NCBI GenBank assembly: GCA_028280805.1
Contig: JANQLB010000106.1
Span: forward strand, 62,001 to 126,000
Direction: 5' to 3'
Source of the DNA: Tissierellales bacterium
GTDB lineage: Bacteria > Bacillota > Clostridia > Tissierellales > VENL01
DNA: 64,000 nucleotides
Part shown: one piece after another, positions 1 through 9,159 of the stretch
How positions within the stretch are numbered: the first letter of the stretch is position 1
Layout: the number at the start of each line of letters is the position of its first letter
Translations under genes and position numbers: made by a program
The notes under the pieces: model-generated
The model's database searches: none
What the model was told of the DNA's origin: nothing
What the model saw: only the letters and a program-made list of their open reading frames with translations

Positions 1-1061
1 ACTTTATTAATAAAGTTATACATGGGACTCATCTGCATACATCTTAAATCTTCCATACTTTCTATTTCTTTTCTATAACTGTCTAAATCAAAAGAGTTCA
101 TAGTTAAAATATTTCCAATATATCCTCCTGCTCCTGCTCCCAATGGTAAAGTATCTTCTGATTCATATCTTCTTACTATATATTTGTACCTGTCTCTTTT
201 TGGCTTAACTATCTTAGTTAACTCTAAAAATTCAAAACCATCATTTATAGTATTTTCTACAATACAGTTAAAAAACATTTTTTCTCTTTCAAAATTGTTT
301 GTATAATAATTTTGTGCATTTTTAATTTTTTTAGCTAAGTCAGCTTTTTCATTTACTATTAAAGAATATAGTGAAAAGCCTGCTAAATCTAAACTTTTAA
401 AAATCTCTATATCTTCTTTTACATCATTTAAATCTTCTTCCGGATAATTATATATGATGTCTATATTTACGTTAGAAAAGCCTGCTTTTTTTAGTTTATT
501 TAATTTCTCTATTACTATTTCTTTCTTTCCTCGTCTGCCTAATATATCTCTTCCTTTATCAGAAAAAGTCTGAACCCCTATACTAAATCTATTTACTCCT
601 TGTTCATTAAACATTGCTATCTTTTCATCAGTAAGGTCTGTAATACTACTTTCAATAGTTATCTCACAATGTTCAGTTAAAGGAAGATAATCCTTTATAG
701 CTTTAAGAATTTTTTCTAATTCCTCTTTATTAAGAGTTGTAGGTGTACCTCCTCCAAAGTAAACAGCATCATATTTACTGTCTTTGATATAATTATAGCT
801 ATTATAGTTCTTAATCTGCTTTACTATTAAATCTGCATAATCCGGTGAAGGAATTTTTAAATTTCTTCTCATGTTACAAAAAGTGCATATATTACTACAA
901 TAGGGAATATGAATATAAACTACACCTTTTTTATTTTTCGTATAGTTTTCACTTAACTGTCTGCTTAGAGTTTTACTGCCATTTACTAAATATTTAAAAT
1001 TCTCTCTAAAGTTATGATGTGACTTTAGTCTGGTAGTATATCTATTTTGATCTAATCTCAT
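1..1061 (-). CDS. HutW/HmuW-type radical SAM heme-degrading enzyme, 3' end outside window
   Basis: I translated this myself; 353 codons are visible with no stop before the left edge. A radical SAM CxxxCxxC cluster (C55, C59, C62, in YCSNICTFCNM) and the downstream YFGGGTPT motif match the HemN/HutW/ChuW family. HemN-like proteins can be coproporphyrinogen dehydrogenases, but placement as the last gene of a heme-uptake operon, 11 bases after a flavodoxin, points to the anaerobic heme-opening branch (HutW, ChuW, HmuW), which uses SAM-derived radicals to open the porphyrin and release iron. The start at 1061 is chosen because the upstream ATG at 1068 runs into a stop after eight codons. The role is inferred from family and context. 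Confidence 0.85.
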   Translation of the reverse strand, partial: MRLDQNRYTTRLKSHHNFRENFKYLVNGSKTLSRQLSENYTKNKKGVVYIHIPYCSNICTFCNMRRNLKIPSPDYADLIVKQIKNYNSYNYIKDSKYDAVYFGGGTPTTLNKEELEKILKAIKDYLPLTEHCEITIESSITDLTDEKIAMFNEQGVNRFSIGVQTFSDKGRDILGRRGKKEIVIEKLNKLKKAGFSNVNIDIIYNYPEEDLNDVKEDIEIFKSLDLAGFSLYSLIVNEKADLAKKIKNAQNYYTNNFEREKMFFNCIVENTINDGFEFLELTKIVKPKRDRYKYIVRRYESEDTLPLGAGAGGYIGNILTMNSFDLDSYRKEIESMEDLRCMQMSPMYNFINK

Positions 1062-1072
1062 CTGTCATCACC

Positions 1073-1582
1073 CTAATCTAACGAAGATAATAATTCTTTA
1101 AATATTCCTTGTGCTTCTTTTATGTCATCTTCATTGGGATGTTTACTTGCTTCTAAATGTCTTTTTCTTCTCTCTTCTGTCATAGCATGAGGGTGGTCCG
1201 GCGGCAATTTTTCAAATTTTTTAGTGAGATTAGGGTCTATTTTACCTTGACACAGAAACTCTGCTAAAACTTCGTTTTGAGGTTCAATAAGTTCTTTAAC
1301 TCTTATCATAGATTGTTTTGCATGTTCTGAGTCTGGATATGCTCCTAAAGTTCCAAAAAGACCTATCTTTTTACCTTTTATTGTTTTCATATAATTTATA
1401 GCTTTTTCATCCGCAGTACCTTTGTCTACCCAGAAACCTATAATTATTAAATCAAACTGTTCCGGATTAAGATTTTCTTCCACTGATGCCAGCGTACTAT
1501 CATCTGGTAATATTTTGTGTATTCCTTCTGCTACTTTTTTTGTATTCCCCGTTTTACTTGAATATGTTAATAATGTTTTCAT
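1073..1582 (-). CDS. HmuF/BilS-like flavodoxin
   Basis: 169 residues. The N-terminal TYSSKTGNTKKVAEGI is the flavodoxin FMN-phosphate loop. The GFWVDKGTAD and LFGTLGAYPDSEHA segments are, as I recall the family, typical of the HmuF/BilS group, which reduces linear tetrapyrroles rather than acting as a general electron carrier. It overlaps the upstream ATPase gene by four bases (ATGA) and is followed by the radical SAM heme enzyme, so it probably supplies electrons to that enzyme, reduces its product, or carries heme. GGGGGAG precedes the ATG. A conventional flavodoxin is the alternative; the charged C-terminal extension (about residues 120-165) argues against it. Confidence 0.85.
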   Translation of the reverse strand: MKTLLTYSSKTGNTKKVAEGIHKILPDDSTLASVEENLNPEQFDLIIIGFWVDKGTADEKAINYMKTIKGKKIGLFGTLGAYPDSEHAKQSMIRVKELIEPQNEVLAEFLCQGKIDPNLTKKFEKLPPDHPHAMTEERRKRHLEASKHPNEDDIKEAQGIFKELLSSLD

Positions 1583-2379
1583 ATTCTTTCTCCCCCTAAA
1601 TTATTTTTGTTAGGAATTATTATAGGATGACCATCTACTTCATCATAATAAATTCTTGATTCTACATTATAAACTTTTCTTATTAATTCTTTGTTTAATA
1701 TCTCCTTAGGATCACCGTCAGCTACTATTTGTCCTTCTTTTAGTACGATAACTCTATTACTATATTTTGATGCCTGATTTAAATCATGAAGAACCATTAC
1801 TACTGTCATATCAGATCTTTGATTTAACATTTTAACCAATTCTAATAATTCTAATTGATAAGAAATATCTAAATAAGTAGTTGGTTCATCAAGTAATAAT
1901 ATCTTTGGCTGCTGTGCTAAAGCTACTCCTAACCAGACTCTTTGTCTTTCTCCACCAGAAAGACAATTGATTTTCTTATACTGTAATTCCTCCAGGTTAG
2001 TATTTTTAATAACCCAGTCTATTATCTTTTCATCTTCCTGATCTTTAGTTTGATACCATTTTTTATGAGGTAATCTCCCGTAATATATTAAATCTCTGGC
2101 ACTTATATCAGCCGGATAAGTATTATGTTGAAGAAGAATAGAAACACTTGTAGAAACCTCTTTATTACTCATATGTGTTATATTATTTTTTCCTATATAA
2201 ACTATACCTTCTTGAGGCTCTAACAGTTTTGCTAAAGATTTTAAAACTGTTGATTTACCAGAGCCGTTAGGTCCTATTATAGAAACCATCTGTCCTTTTT
2301 CTATATCAATTGTAAAATCTTTTATAACAGTCTTTTTCCCGTATCCTAAACATAAATTAGATATTTTAACTGCATTCAC
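1579..2379 (-). CDS. Heme/Fe(III)-chelate ABC transporter ATP-binding protein
   Basis: 266 residues. Walker A GPNGSGKST (about 36-44), signature LSGGERQRVW, Walker B ILLLDEPTTYLD and the switch histidine in VLHDLNQ are all present, giving a complete FecE/HmuV-type ATPase. It starts with GTG behind GGGGGAGAAAAG, overlapping the permease stop by four bases, and its own stop overlaps the flavodoxin start, so the three genes are translationally coupled. It would energise import by the neighbouring permease. The substrate call (heme) comes from the IsdE-like binding protein and the heme-degrading genes in the operon. Confidence 0.92.
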   Translation of the reverse strand: MNAVKISNLCLGYGKKTVIKDFTIDIEKGQMVSIIGPNGSGKSTVLKSLAKLLEPQEGIVYIGKNNITHMSNKEVSTSVSILLQHNTYPADISARDLIYYGRLPHKKWYQTKDQEDEKIIDWVIKNTNLEELQYKKINCLSGGERQRVWLGVALAQQPKILLLDEPTTYLDISYQLELLELVKMLNQRSDMTVVMVLHDLNQASKYSNRVIVLKEGQIVADGDPKEILNKELIRKVYNVESRIYYDEVDGHPIIIPNKNNLGGERI

Positions 2380-3350
2380 CTTTTCTCCCCCTTTCTTAAG
2401 AGATATAGAAAGAAAGGTCCTCCTATTACTGCCATTATAGTTCCCACCGGAAGCTCTATAGGCTTTGCTACTATCCTGGCGAAAGTATCTGCCAAAAGCA
2501 GCATAGTAGCTCCTCCAATCATACTAAGAGGCAGTAAATACTTATAGTCTGAACCTATAACTAATCTGCTTATATGCGGTACAACTAATCCAACAAATCC
2601 AATTATTCCAACTATAGAAGTAGATATTCCTGCAAGAAAAGCTCCTAATAAAGAGATTAACACTCTGGTCCTGTTTACGTTAATACCTAAGTTAACTGCT
2701 TTTTCGTCAGATAGTAAAAGAATATTGGATGTCCTTATACAAAAAAACGATAATATCAATCCTATTATACTGTACACTAAAATCATATTCAAATCATTCC
2801 AGCTTCTGCCCGAGATACTTCCGTTTACCCACATCAGTATCCCCTGAATTCTGTCACTGTTTAATACTGAAATCAAAGAAGTAGCTCCTCCGAGCATAGC
2901 ATTTATTGCAACTCCAGATAAAATTATTCTTATCGGCTTTATTCCGTCTTTCCATGCTAGAATAAATATTAAAAAAGTTGCAAAAACTCCCCCCAAAAAC
3001 GCAAATAGGGGAACTAAATACGTATATTGGGGGATAATTAACATTATAGTTATTGCACCTAAGCTTGCACCAGACGAAACTCCTATAATTCCGGGGTCAG
3101 CTAAAGGATTTTTCATAACCGACTGTAAAAGTGCACCTGCAACAGCTAAATTAGAACCGACCAGTGCAGCTATTAAAACTCTAGGCAGTCTAATATCAAA
3201 TATTATTGACTTATTTATAACATCTCCTTTATCAAACAAGAAATTAAATATTTCTTTTAAGGGAATATTTACACTTCCCATTGAAACAGCAAAAAATACA
3301 GTTATAATAAATAGTAGTATAGAAATTAAAATAATTAATGCTTTTTTCAT
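2376..3350 (-). CDS. Heme/Fe(III)-chelate ABC transporter permease (FecCD/IsdF type)
   Basis: 324 residues of mostly hydrophobic sequence with about 9-10 membrane segments, as in BtuC/FecCD permeases. The family stretches LPRVLIAALVGSNLAVAG (near residue 55), NPLADPGIIGVSSGASLGA and GFVGLVVPHISR (near residue 255; ATPase-contacting loop) are intact. It lies between the IsdE-like binding protein and the ATPase. GGTGG precedes the ATG. It forms the membrane channel of the importer; a siderophore substrate cannot be excluded from this protein alone. Confidence 0.92.
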   Translation of the reverse strand: MKKALIILISILLFIITVFFAVSMGSVNIPLKEIFNFLFDKGDVINKSIIFDIRLPRVLIAALVGSNLAVAGALLQSVMKNPLADPGIIGVSSGASLGAITIMLIIPQYTYLVPLFAFLGGVFATFLIFILAWKDGIKPIRIILSGVAINAMLGGATSLISVLNSDRIQGILMWVNGSISGRSWNDLNMILVYSIIGLILSFFCIRTSNILLLSDEKAVNLGINVNRTRVLISLLGAFLAGISTSIVGIIGFVGLVVPHISRLVIGSDYKYLLPLSMIGGATMLLLADTFARIVAKPIELPVGTIMAVIGGPFFLYLLRKGEKR

Positions 3351-3386
3351 GTTTCAACCACCGATTAATTTATTTTTTAAATATGC

Positions 3387-4349
3387 TTAATATAGCATTT
3401 CAGCTAGGCTTTCTATTGCTTCCACTAATCTTATATTTCCCGAAACTCCAAAATATTTATTATCTAGATTATAAACTTTATCATTCTTAATAGCTTCAAA
3501 ATTATTCCATATTTCATTGTCTGCAAATTCTTTTTCAAACATCTTTTTACTTTCTTCCGGGTTAGCATGAGTTAATATAAGTATAGCATGCGGCTGAGTT
3601 TTTAAAGCATTTTCCATACTTATAGGCATATAAGCCTCATTAAAATCTCCTATTTCCTCGGTAATATTTACTCCGTCTAATTTATTAACTAAACTCCCTA
3701 CAAACGATTTATCAGTTGCAAACATAATACTTTCTGGTGTTCCAAATAAAATCATAACTTTTGGATTTTCTTTACCTTCTGAATCTTTTAAAATAGATGA
3801 AACTTTTCCGTTTACTTTATCTATAAAGCCTTTAGCTTCTGTTTCTTTTCCAAAAGCATTTCCAAGCATTTCTATTGAATTTAAAATATCATCATAAGAA
3901 TTATTGTTAACAAAAAGTGATTCTATATTGCTGTCTTTTAAGCTTTTTTCTAATCTTGGCTGTAAAGAAGATACAGAAACAAATATATCCGAGTTTAAAG
4001 ATTTTACTATTTCAATATCCGGGTTCATAGGTTGGCCTATCCTTTCTGCATTATCGCAGCTTTCCGGTAACGTATATCTGCTGTTTGGTACTCCTACCAT
4101 TTCTACACCCAGCAGATCTAACATTTCTACTACTGCAACAGTACCTCCTATAACTCTCTGTGGATATTCTTTGTCTTTTTCTTCATTTTCTTCTTCTTCA
4201 TTTTCTTTTTTGTTTCCTTCTGCTTCTTCGTTCTCGCCTTGTTGTAAGACTTGATTGTCACCCTCTTGTGAAACCTCATCTGAATTACAACCTACACTCA
4301 TTACTAATATTAATGCTAAGCATAAAAATAAAATTAATTTACTTTTCAT
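3387..4349 (-). CDS. isdE: IsdE-like heme-binding lipoprotein
   Basis: 320 residues. The first 21 residues form a lipoprotein signal ending in the lipobox VGC, so the mature protein should be membrane-anchored outside the cell. A very acidic, Glu/Lys-rich linker (about 25-62) precedes the binding fold. From VIGGTVAVVEMLDLLGVEMV onward (IGQPMNPDIEIVKSLNSD, VMILFGTPESIMFATDKSF, a C-terminal VYNLDNKYFGVSGN) it follows the layout I recall for IsdE heme-binding proteins. It is the first gene of the operon, with AAGGAGG eight bases before ATG, about 85 bases downstream of a Fur-box-like site. The acidic linker is longer than I would expect. Confidence 0.88.
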   Translation of the reverse strand: MKSKLILFLCLALILVMSVGCNSDEVSQEGDNQVLQQGENEEAEGNKKENEEEENEEKDKEYPQRVIGGTVAVVEMLDLLGVEMVGVPNSRYTLPESCDNAERIGQPMNPDIEIVKSLNSDIFVSVSSLQPRLEKSLKDSNIESLFVNNNSYDDILNSIEMLGNAFGKETEAKGFIDKVNGKVSSILKDSEGKENPKVMILFGTPESIMFATDKSFVGSLVNKLDGVNITEEIGDFNEAYMPISMENALKTQPHAILILTHANPEESKKMFEKEFADNEIWNNFEAIKNDKVYNLDNKYFGVSGNIRLVEAIESLAEMLY

Positions 4350-4403
4350 ATAAACATCCTCCTTAGATATTGTTACTATTATAATTTAGTTAAATTTTTT
4401 ATC

Positions 4404-4530
4404 TGAATTTTATTATTCATTATTTTGCAATGATGATAATGAATATCATTTTCACTATAATTATAAATTATATTTACTTATGTTTCTTTAAATATATTCC
4501 ACTTTTTTTTAACTATTTTATGAAGTTTAA
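4404..4530. repeat. Duplicated promoter block, copy 1
   Basis: About 127 bases here recur in the same orientation at 8175-8300 with roughly ten mismatches and one short indel. The block carries a Fur-box-like site and lies upstream of isdE. Weaker similarity continues on the right (4540-4565) into bases that match the ribosome binding site and first codons of the AraC gene at 8328, so this copy seems to hold a relic of that gene's start. Confidence 0.9.
4435..4453. promoter_or_regulatory. Fur box upstream of isdE
   Basis: GATAATGAATATCATTTTC matches 16 of 19 positions of the classical Fur consensus palindrome. It lies about 82 bases before the isdE start, so iron repression of the heme operon is expected. 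Confidence 0.8.
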
Positions 4531-4602
4531 ACATCCTTATAAGAAAAGATAGTTAAAGTAAAATTATTTGACTTATCAAAAAAAGTTACTAAATAAAAAA
4601 TA

Positions 4603-6336
4603 CTAACTCACTTTATTTATTATTTGTTTAAAGCTTTTTGAACTGTTCATTAATTCTTTTAAAGTACCTTCTTCAGCTACAGAGCCATTTTCTAAAACTA
4701 ATATTCTGTCACATAACTTAATTGTTGATAAATTATGTGCAATAACTATTGTAGTTTTATCCTCCATTAAAGTAATCAAACTCTCATTAACTATTTTTTC
4801 GTTTATAGAATCTAAATTAGAAGAAGATTCATCTAGAATAAGAATAGAAGCATCTTTTAGTAAAGCTCTTGCAATAGATATTCGTTGTTTTTCTCCACCT
4901 GATAATTTTGTTCCTCTCTCTCCAACTTTTGTATCGTATCCATCTGGAAGACTAGATATTAGTTCATGAATTGATGCTTTATTAGCAGCAGTAAAAATTT
5001 CTTGGTCTGAATAATTGTGTCCAAGTTTAATATTGTCTTTGATACTTCTTCTAAGTAAATAAACATCTTGTGAAACTGTTGAAATTTGTCTTCTTACACT
5101 TTCTCCATCAATATCTTGTAAGTCTACTCCTCCAATGCTGATTCTACCTTCATCTGGCTGCCAAAACTTCATTAATAACTTACCACATGTAGTTTTCCCT
5201 GCACCAGATGAACCGATAATTGCTATCTTTTCTCCAGCTTTGACTGTGAAACTTACATTATTTAAAGCATTTTTATCTTGTCCGGGATAACGAAAAGTAA
5301 CGTTTTCAAATTGAACTACCGGCTCTAGTATTATATTGTATGATTTAGCATTTTCCTCATTTACATAAGATTTTTCTTTAAGAATATCATCTACTCTTTT
5401 TGCTGATGAAAAAATAAGTCCAAACTGTGATGACATACTCATAATTTCAGAAATTGGTGCAAATATAGCTCCTGATAAAATAACTGCAACCATATACCAT
5501 TCTATAGTTATTAATCCATTTGAAAATAAAGCAGCAGAAGTAACAAGTACCGAAAGCATTGACATCGCTATAAATATTCTTATAAAAAAAACTTCTGTTC
5601 CTTTTCTTTTAGAATATCTTATATTTGCATCCTCATATTCAGATGCTGTAACTTTAAATTTATTAATATAACTATCTTTCCAATTAAATGCTATAATGTC
5701 CTTTAATCCTTGAATACCATCTACACTTACAGCCTTAATATCTGAATGTTTATCTCTAACTTCATTTCCTTGTATATCTGCTTTTTTCTTAAAAATCTGT
5801 GGTATAAAGATAACTATACATACCCAAGGTATAACAGCTACCGCTATAAAGGGATGGATGTTCCATAAGAAAGCTATAGTTCCAATAGGTATAATAATAG
5901 ATAAAAGGAATACTCCTACCACATGAGCATAAAACCACTCTAATAATTCAACATCATTCATTGTAGTACTTATTAACTTTCCTGTTCTTTTTGTAGATAA
6001 ATTAGATGGAGATAATCTTTCAATTGCTTCAAAAAGAAGCACCCTGAATTTAGATAAGATTCTATATGCTATATCATGTGATATCATACAGTCCAAGTAA
6101 CTAAATATCCCTCTTAGTGCTGCTATTACAGCTATAAGAATAATAAAGCCAGCTTCAATTGTACCTCCCGATCCTACATGTCCAATCATATATGCAGTAA
6201 GTGCTGCACTTACTATGGGAATAATTCTATATATGCCTCCACAGATTAAATAAAGTACCATCTCCCATATAAATTCTTTAACATAGGTTAATAATTTGAC
6301 TACATAAAATAATCTATAATTATTATACTTTTTCAT
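4603..6336 (-). CDS. ABC transporter, fused permease/ATPase (second half of heterodimer)
   Basis: 577 residues. An N-terminal six-helix type IV (exporter-fold) membrane domain (about 20-320) is followed by an ATPase with Walker A GSSGAGKTT (near 380), signature LSGGEKQRIS and Walker B ILILDESSSNLD. The Walker B has Ser after Glu instead of the usual Pro. The start overlaps the preceding ABC gene by four bases, so the pair surely forms a heterodimer. The architecture resembles Fur-regulated pairs such as YbtPQ and IrtAB, which move siderophores, but exporter-fold pairs also export drugs and peptides. The Fur box at 8206 ties it to iron or heme. Confidence 0.88.
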   Translation of the reverse strand: MKKYNNYRLFYVVKLLTYVKEFIWEMVLYLICGGIYRIIPIVSAALTAYMIGHVGSGGTIEAGFIILIAVIAALRGIFSYLDCMISHDIAYRILSKFRVLLFEAIERLSPSNLSTKRTGKLISTTMNDVELLEWFYAHVVGVFLLSIIIPIGTIAFLWNIHPFIAVAVIPWVCIVIFIPQIFKKKADIQGNEVRDKHSDIKAVSVDGIQGLKDIIAFNWKDSYINKFKVTASEYEDANIRYSKRKGTEVFFIRIFIAMSMLSVLVTSAALFSNGLITIEWYMVAVILSGAIFAPISEIMSMSSQFGLIFSSAKRVDDILKEKSYVNEENAKSYNIILEPVVQFENVTFRYPGQDKNALNNVSFTVKAGEKIAIIGSSGAGKTTCGKLLMKFWQPDEGRISIGGVDLQDIDGESVRRQISTVSQDVYLLRRSIKDNIKLGHNYSDQEIFTAANKASIHELISSLPDGYDTKVGERGTKLSGGEKQRISIARALLKDASILILDESSSNLDSINEKIVNESLITLMEDKTTIVIAHNLSTIKLCDRILVLENGSVAEEGTLKELMNSSKSFKQIINKVS

Positions 6337-8063
6337 GCCGAATGTTCCTCCTGATTTTTCATTAAATCACAATATAACAAATTAGTATTTAATAATTCAC
6401 TGTGAGTTCCTTGACTGTGTACTTTTCCTCCTTTTAACACTACTATAGAATCAGCAAAGCTAACAGTCTGAGATTTATGGCTGACTATTAATACTATCTT
6501 ATCTTTTGATATTTTCTTTAAAGCATCTTGTACATATGATTCATTTTTTCCATCTAATGCAGAAGAAGGTTCATCAAGAATTATAATAGGTGAATCTTTT
6601 AAAAAACATCTTGCAAGTGATATTCGCTGCTTTTGTCCACCTGATAAAGTCATTCCTCTTTCTCCTACAAACGAATTGTATCCATTTGGAAGACTCATAA
6701 TATAATCATGTATTTTAGCATTTTTAGCAGCTCTTTCTACCTCTTCTTTACTTGCATTTGGATTTCCTATAAGTATATTTTCCATTATTGTTCCATAAAA
6801 CATATATGGGTCTTGCCATACAACTGAAATTTTACTTCTATATAATTCTTCACTTAAATTTTCAATAGGGCAATCGTTTATAAATATTTTACCAGTCCAT
6901 GGAGTAACAAATCCCATTATTAAATTAATTAAAGTTGATTTTCCTTCTCCTGATTTACCGACTATTGCTGTGATTTTATTCCTATCAAAAATCAAATTAA
7001 CGTCCTTTAGTACACACTTACTCTCATAGCCGAAACTAACATTTTCCATTTTAATTTTTTGAACTTTTTCAATAGCCTTAGTTTTAGAAGCAGTAAAAAT
7101 TTTCATTTCTTCTTTTACTTTTAGTAGTTTTAATATAAAGTTTGAAGCAGAAACTCCTCTAAACCCTAAGTGCCATGTATTTATTAATGAAAATATGGGC
7201 GAAAAACAACTTGAAATCAAGAAAAGAATAATAAAAATTCTATGACTCTCAATAGTACCATTACTTGCTAAAAAAGCAGTTAATGCAACTGCAAAACTAC
7301 TTCCAATTGCTGCTGAAAACTGTAAAAATCCCGATTCTATTTGCGAGACAGCTAAATGCTCCATTGTATTTTTATGAATTGCTAGAGATTTATTTATGAC
7401 TTCTTGTCTTATATTGCTGCTTGCGTTAAATGATTTTATAGTTTCCATTCCTTGAAAAACATCAAGTAAATGTGCTGACAAATCAGAGTATTTTTTCCAG
7501 TCTTCATTACCTCTTTCCTTCATAAGCTTTATCCAAAAATTAGGAAGTGACAATACTCCTAGAATTCCTATTAAAGAAACTATTCCAATTAGTGTGTTTA
7601 CATAAAATAAATATGTTACAAGAATAACAGATCCTAGAACTGTAGATATAAGATGTGGTAAATAAGTAGAAAAATAAGGTGCTAAAGCTTCTACATAAGA
7701 ACTCATTATTGTTGAAACATGTCCGGTATTTCCGCTATTAAAATATGATGGTCCTATATCAAATATCTTTTTAAACAACTTTATACGTAAATCTGTTTTT
7801 ATAAGCGATCCAAGCTTTGCATCAAAATAACTATCATATTTTCCTAATAGTGCGTTTAAAATTATTAGGAAAATAATAACTCCAATATAAGTAAATATAG
7901 TATTTTGTTTGATTTTTCCATTAAGTATTTCTCTTAAAAAAAATGCAATACATAAATAATGTCCTGCATTTATGCACCAGATAAAAAACTGAATAGCAGT
8001 TTTTTTAGCTATTGGTTTATAACTACCTATTGCTAAAGATAAAATTTTAAAATTAATTAACAA
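6333..8063 (-). CDS. ABC transporter, fused permease/ATPase (first half of heterodimer)
   Basis: 576 residues from the start used here. The exporter-fold membrane domain is followed by Walker A GKSGEGKST, signature LSGGQKQRIS and Walker B IIILDEPSSALD with a standard catalytic Glu. An in-frame TTG at 8084 has no ribosome binding site; AAAGGAG sits eight bases before the TTG at 8063, which I take as the start (MLINFKILS). It is the first gene of the pair, downstream of repeat copy 2 and its Fur-box-like site. Export of heme-breakdown product or import of a metallophore are both guesses. Confidence 0.88.
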   Translation of the reverse strand: MLINFKILSLAIGSYKPIAKKTAIQFFIWCINAGHYLCIAFFLREILNGKIKQNTIFTYIGVIIFLIILNALLGKYDSYFDAKLGSLIKTDLRIKLFKKIFDIGPSYFNSGNTGHVSTIMSSYVEALAPYFSTYLPHLISTVLGSVILVTYLFYVNTLIGIVSLIGILGVLSLPNFWIKLMKERGNEDWKKYSDLSAHLLDVFQGMETIKSFNASSNIRQEVINKSLAIHKNTMEHLAVSQIESGFLQFSAAIGSSFAVALTAFLASNGTIESHRIFIILFLISSCFSPIFSLINTWHLGFRGVSASNFILKLLKVKEEMKIFTASKTKAIEKVQKIKMENVSFGYESKCVLKDVNLIFDRNKITAIVGKSGEGKSTLINLIMGFVTPWTGKIFINDCPIENLSEELYRSKISVVWQDPYMFYGTIMENILIGNPNASKEEVERAAKNAKIHDYIMSLPNGYNSFVGERGMTLSGGQKQRISLARCFLKDSPIIILDEPSSALDGKNESYVQDALKKISKDKIVLIVSHKSQTVSFADSIVVLKGGKVHSQGTHSELLNTNLLYCDLMKNQEEHSA

Positions 8064-8174
8064 TTTTTTCACTCCTTTATTCAATAATAAAAAACTGGTA
8101 TTTAATCAACAATAATCTTTCACTAACCATTTATTAATGATTGATAATAAATTATAGTTTTTTAAATTTTTATT

Positions 8175-8300
8175 TGAATTCTATTATTTATTATTTTATA
8201 ATATTGATAATGAATGTCATTTTCACTATAATTATAAATTATATCTGCTTATGTTTCTTTAAATATATTCCACTTTTTTAAATTATTTTATGAAGTTTAA
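8175..8300. repeat. Duplicated promoter block, copy 2
   Basis: Direct repeat of 4404-4530. Here it fills the divergent space between the ABC pair (minus) and the AraC regulator (plus), so it probably drives both. Confidence 0.9.
8206..8224. promoter_or_regulatory. Fur box between ABC pair and AraC gene
   Basis: GATAATGAATGTCATTTTC matches 15 of 19 Fur consensus positions and differs from the isdE box by one base. It would place both divergent units under iron control. Confidence 0.75.
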
Positions 8301-8327
8301 CTCTAATTAAACGAAAGGATGGTAAAA

Positions 8328-8999
8328 GTGAATTCATTGCTTTTAGAAGAAGAGTTGATAAGTAAAATAGATGTAGTAGATAAAAAATTAATATTAATAA
8401 TTTATAAAAAACTATATGATTGTTTTATTTCAAATGATTTAGGAAATGGTTTACAAATAAGGTCTGTTAAAAACCATCTTATATTACTTAACCAATCTTT
8501 ATATAACCATTTTTATGATAAAGAAATTTGTAAAAATTACTTATATGATATAAGGAACAAATTTATATGTAAAATTGAAAAAATAAATGAAGAAGCCAAA
8601 TTATATAAACTTGGTCAAAAAATAATAATAAAGTACTCTAATGTTTTAACAGAAAAGTGTTACTACGCAAGAAGTCCAATTATCTGTAAAGCCATAACAT
8701 ATATTAATAATCATATAGATGATGACTTAAGTCTTGAAAAAGTTGCAGATTCAATTCATGTAAGTAAAAACTATCTGTCCAGCATATTTGTTAAAAATAT
8801 AGGATATAGCTTTTCCAGCTATATTAATAAAATAAAAATAGAAAACAGCAAGTTAAAGCTTAGACATACCACAAAATCTATATTAAATATATCAATGGAA
8901 TGCGGATTTAATAGTCAGACCTATTTCTGCTCTATTTTTAAAAAATTTACCGGAATAACTCCTAATGAATATAGAAAAAAACAGTTAATAAAGTACTGA
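8328..8999 (+). CDS. AraC-family transcription regulator
   Basis: 223 residues. The C-terminal 100 residues are a standard AraC/XylS double helix-turn-helix: AITYINNHIDDDLSLEKVAD begins the first and ISMECGFNSQTYFCSIFKKF with GITPNEYRK ends the second. The N-terminal 110 residues are helical and charged and match no ligand domain I recognise. The start is taken as GTG 8328 because AAAGGATGG lies directly before it; the in-frame ATG at 8319 is inside that ribosome binding site. It diverges from the ABC pair across a shared Fur-box region and likely regulates it, perhaps activating with heme or siderophore present, as YbtA-type regulators do. Confidence 0.88.
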   Translation: MNSLLLEEELISKIDVVDKKLILIIYKKLYDCFISNDLGNGLQIRSVKNHLILLNQSLYNHFYDKEICKNYLYDIRNKFICKIEKINEEAKLYKLGQKIIIKYSNVLTEKCYYARSPIICKAITYINNHIDDDLSLEKVADSIHVSKNYLSSIFVKNIGYSFSSYINKIKIENSKLKLRHTTKSILNISMECGFNSQTYFCSIFKKFTGITPNEYRKKQLIKY

Positions 9000-9038
9000 C
9001 TATGGCATGTTTAAACTTACAAATATTTTTAAAAAATA

Positions 9039-9076
9039 AAGAAGAAACGATTATAGACTTTACATAATTTCTTCTT
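9039..9076. terminator. Possible terminator after AraC gene
   Basis: A nine-base inverted repeat (AAGAAGAAA / TTTCTTCTT) with a 20-base loop lies 40 bases after the stop, followed by an AT-rich run. The stem is weak. Confidence 0.3.
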
Positions 9077-9159
9077 AATTTTACTTACTTTTCATTTAAT
9101 TATAATTCTCGTATTTATTTAATTATATATTTTATGAGCTTGTCTAATTTAATTACATT

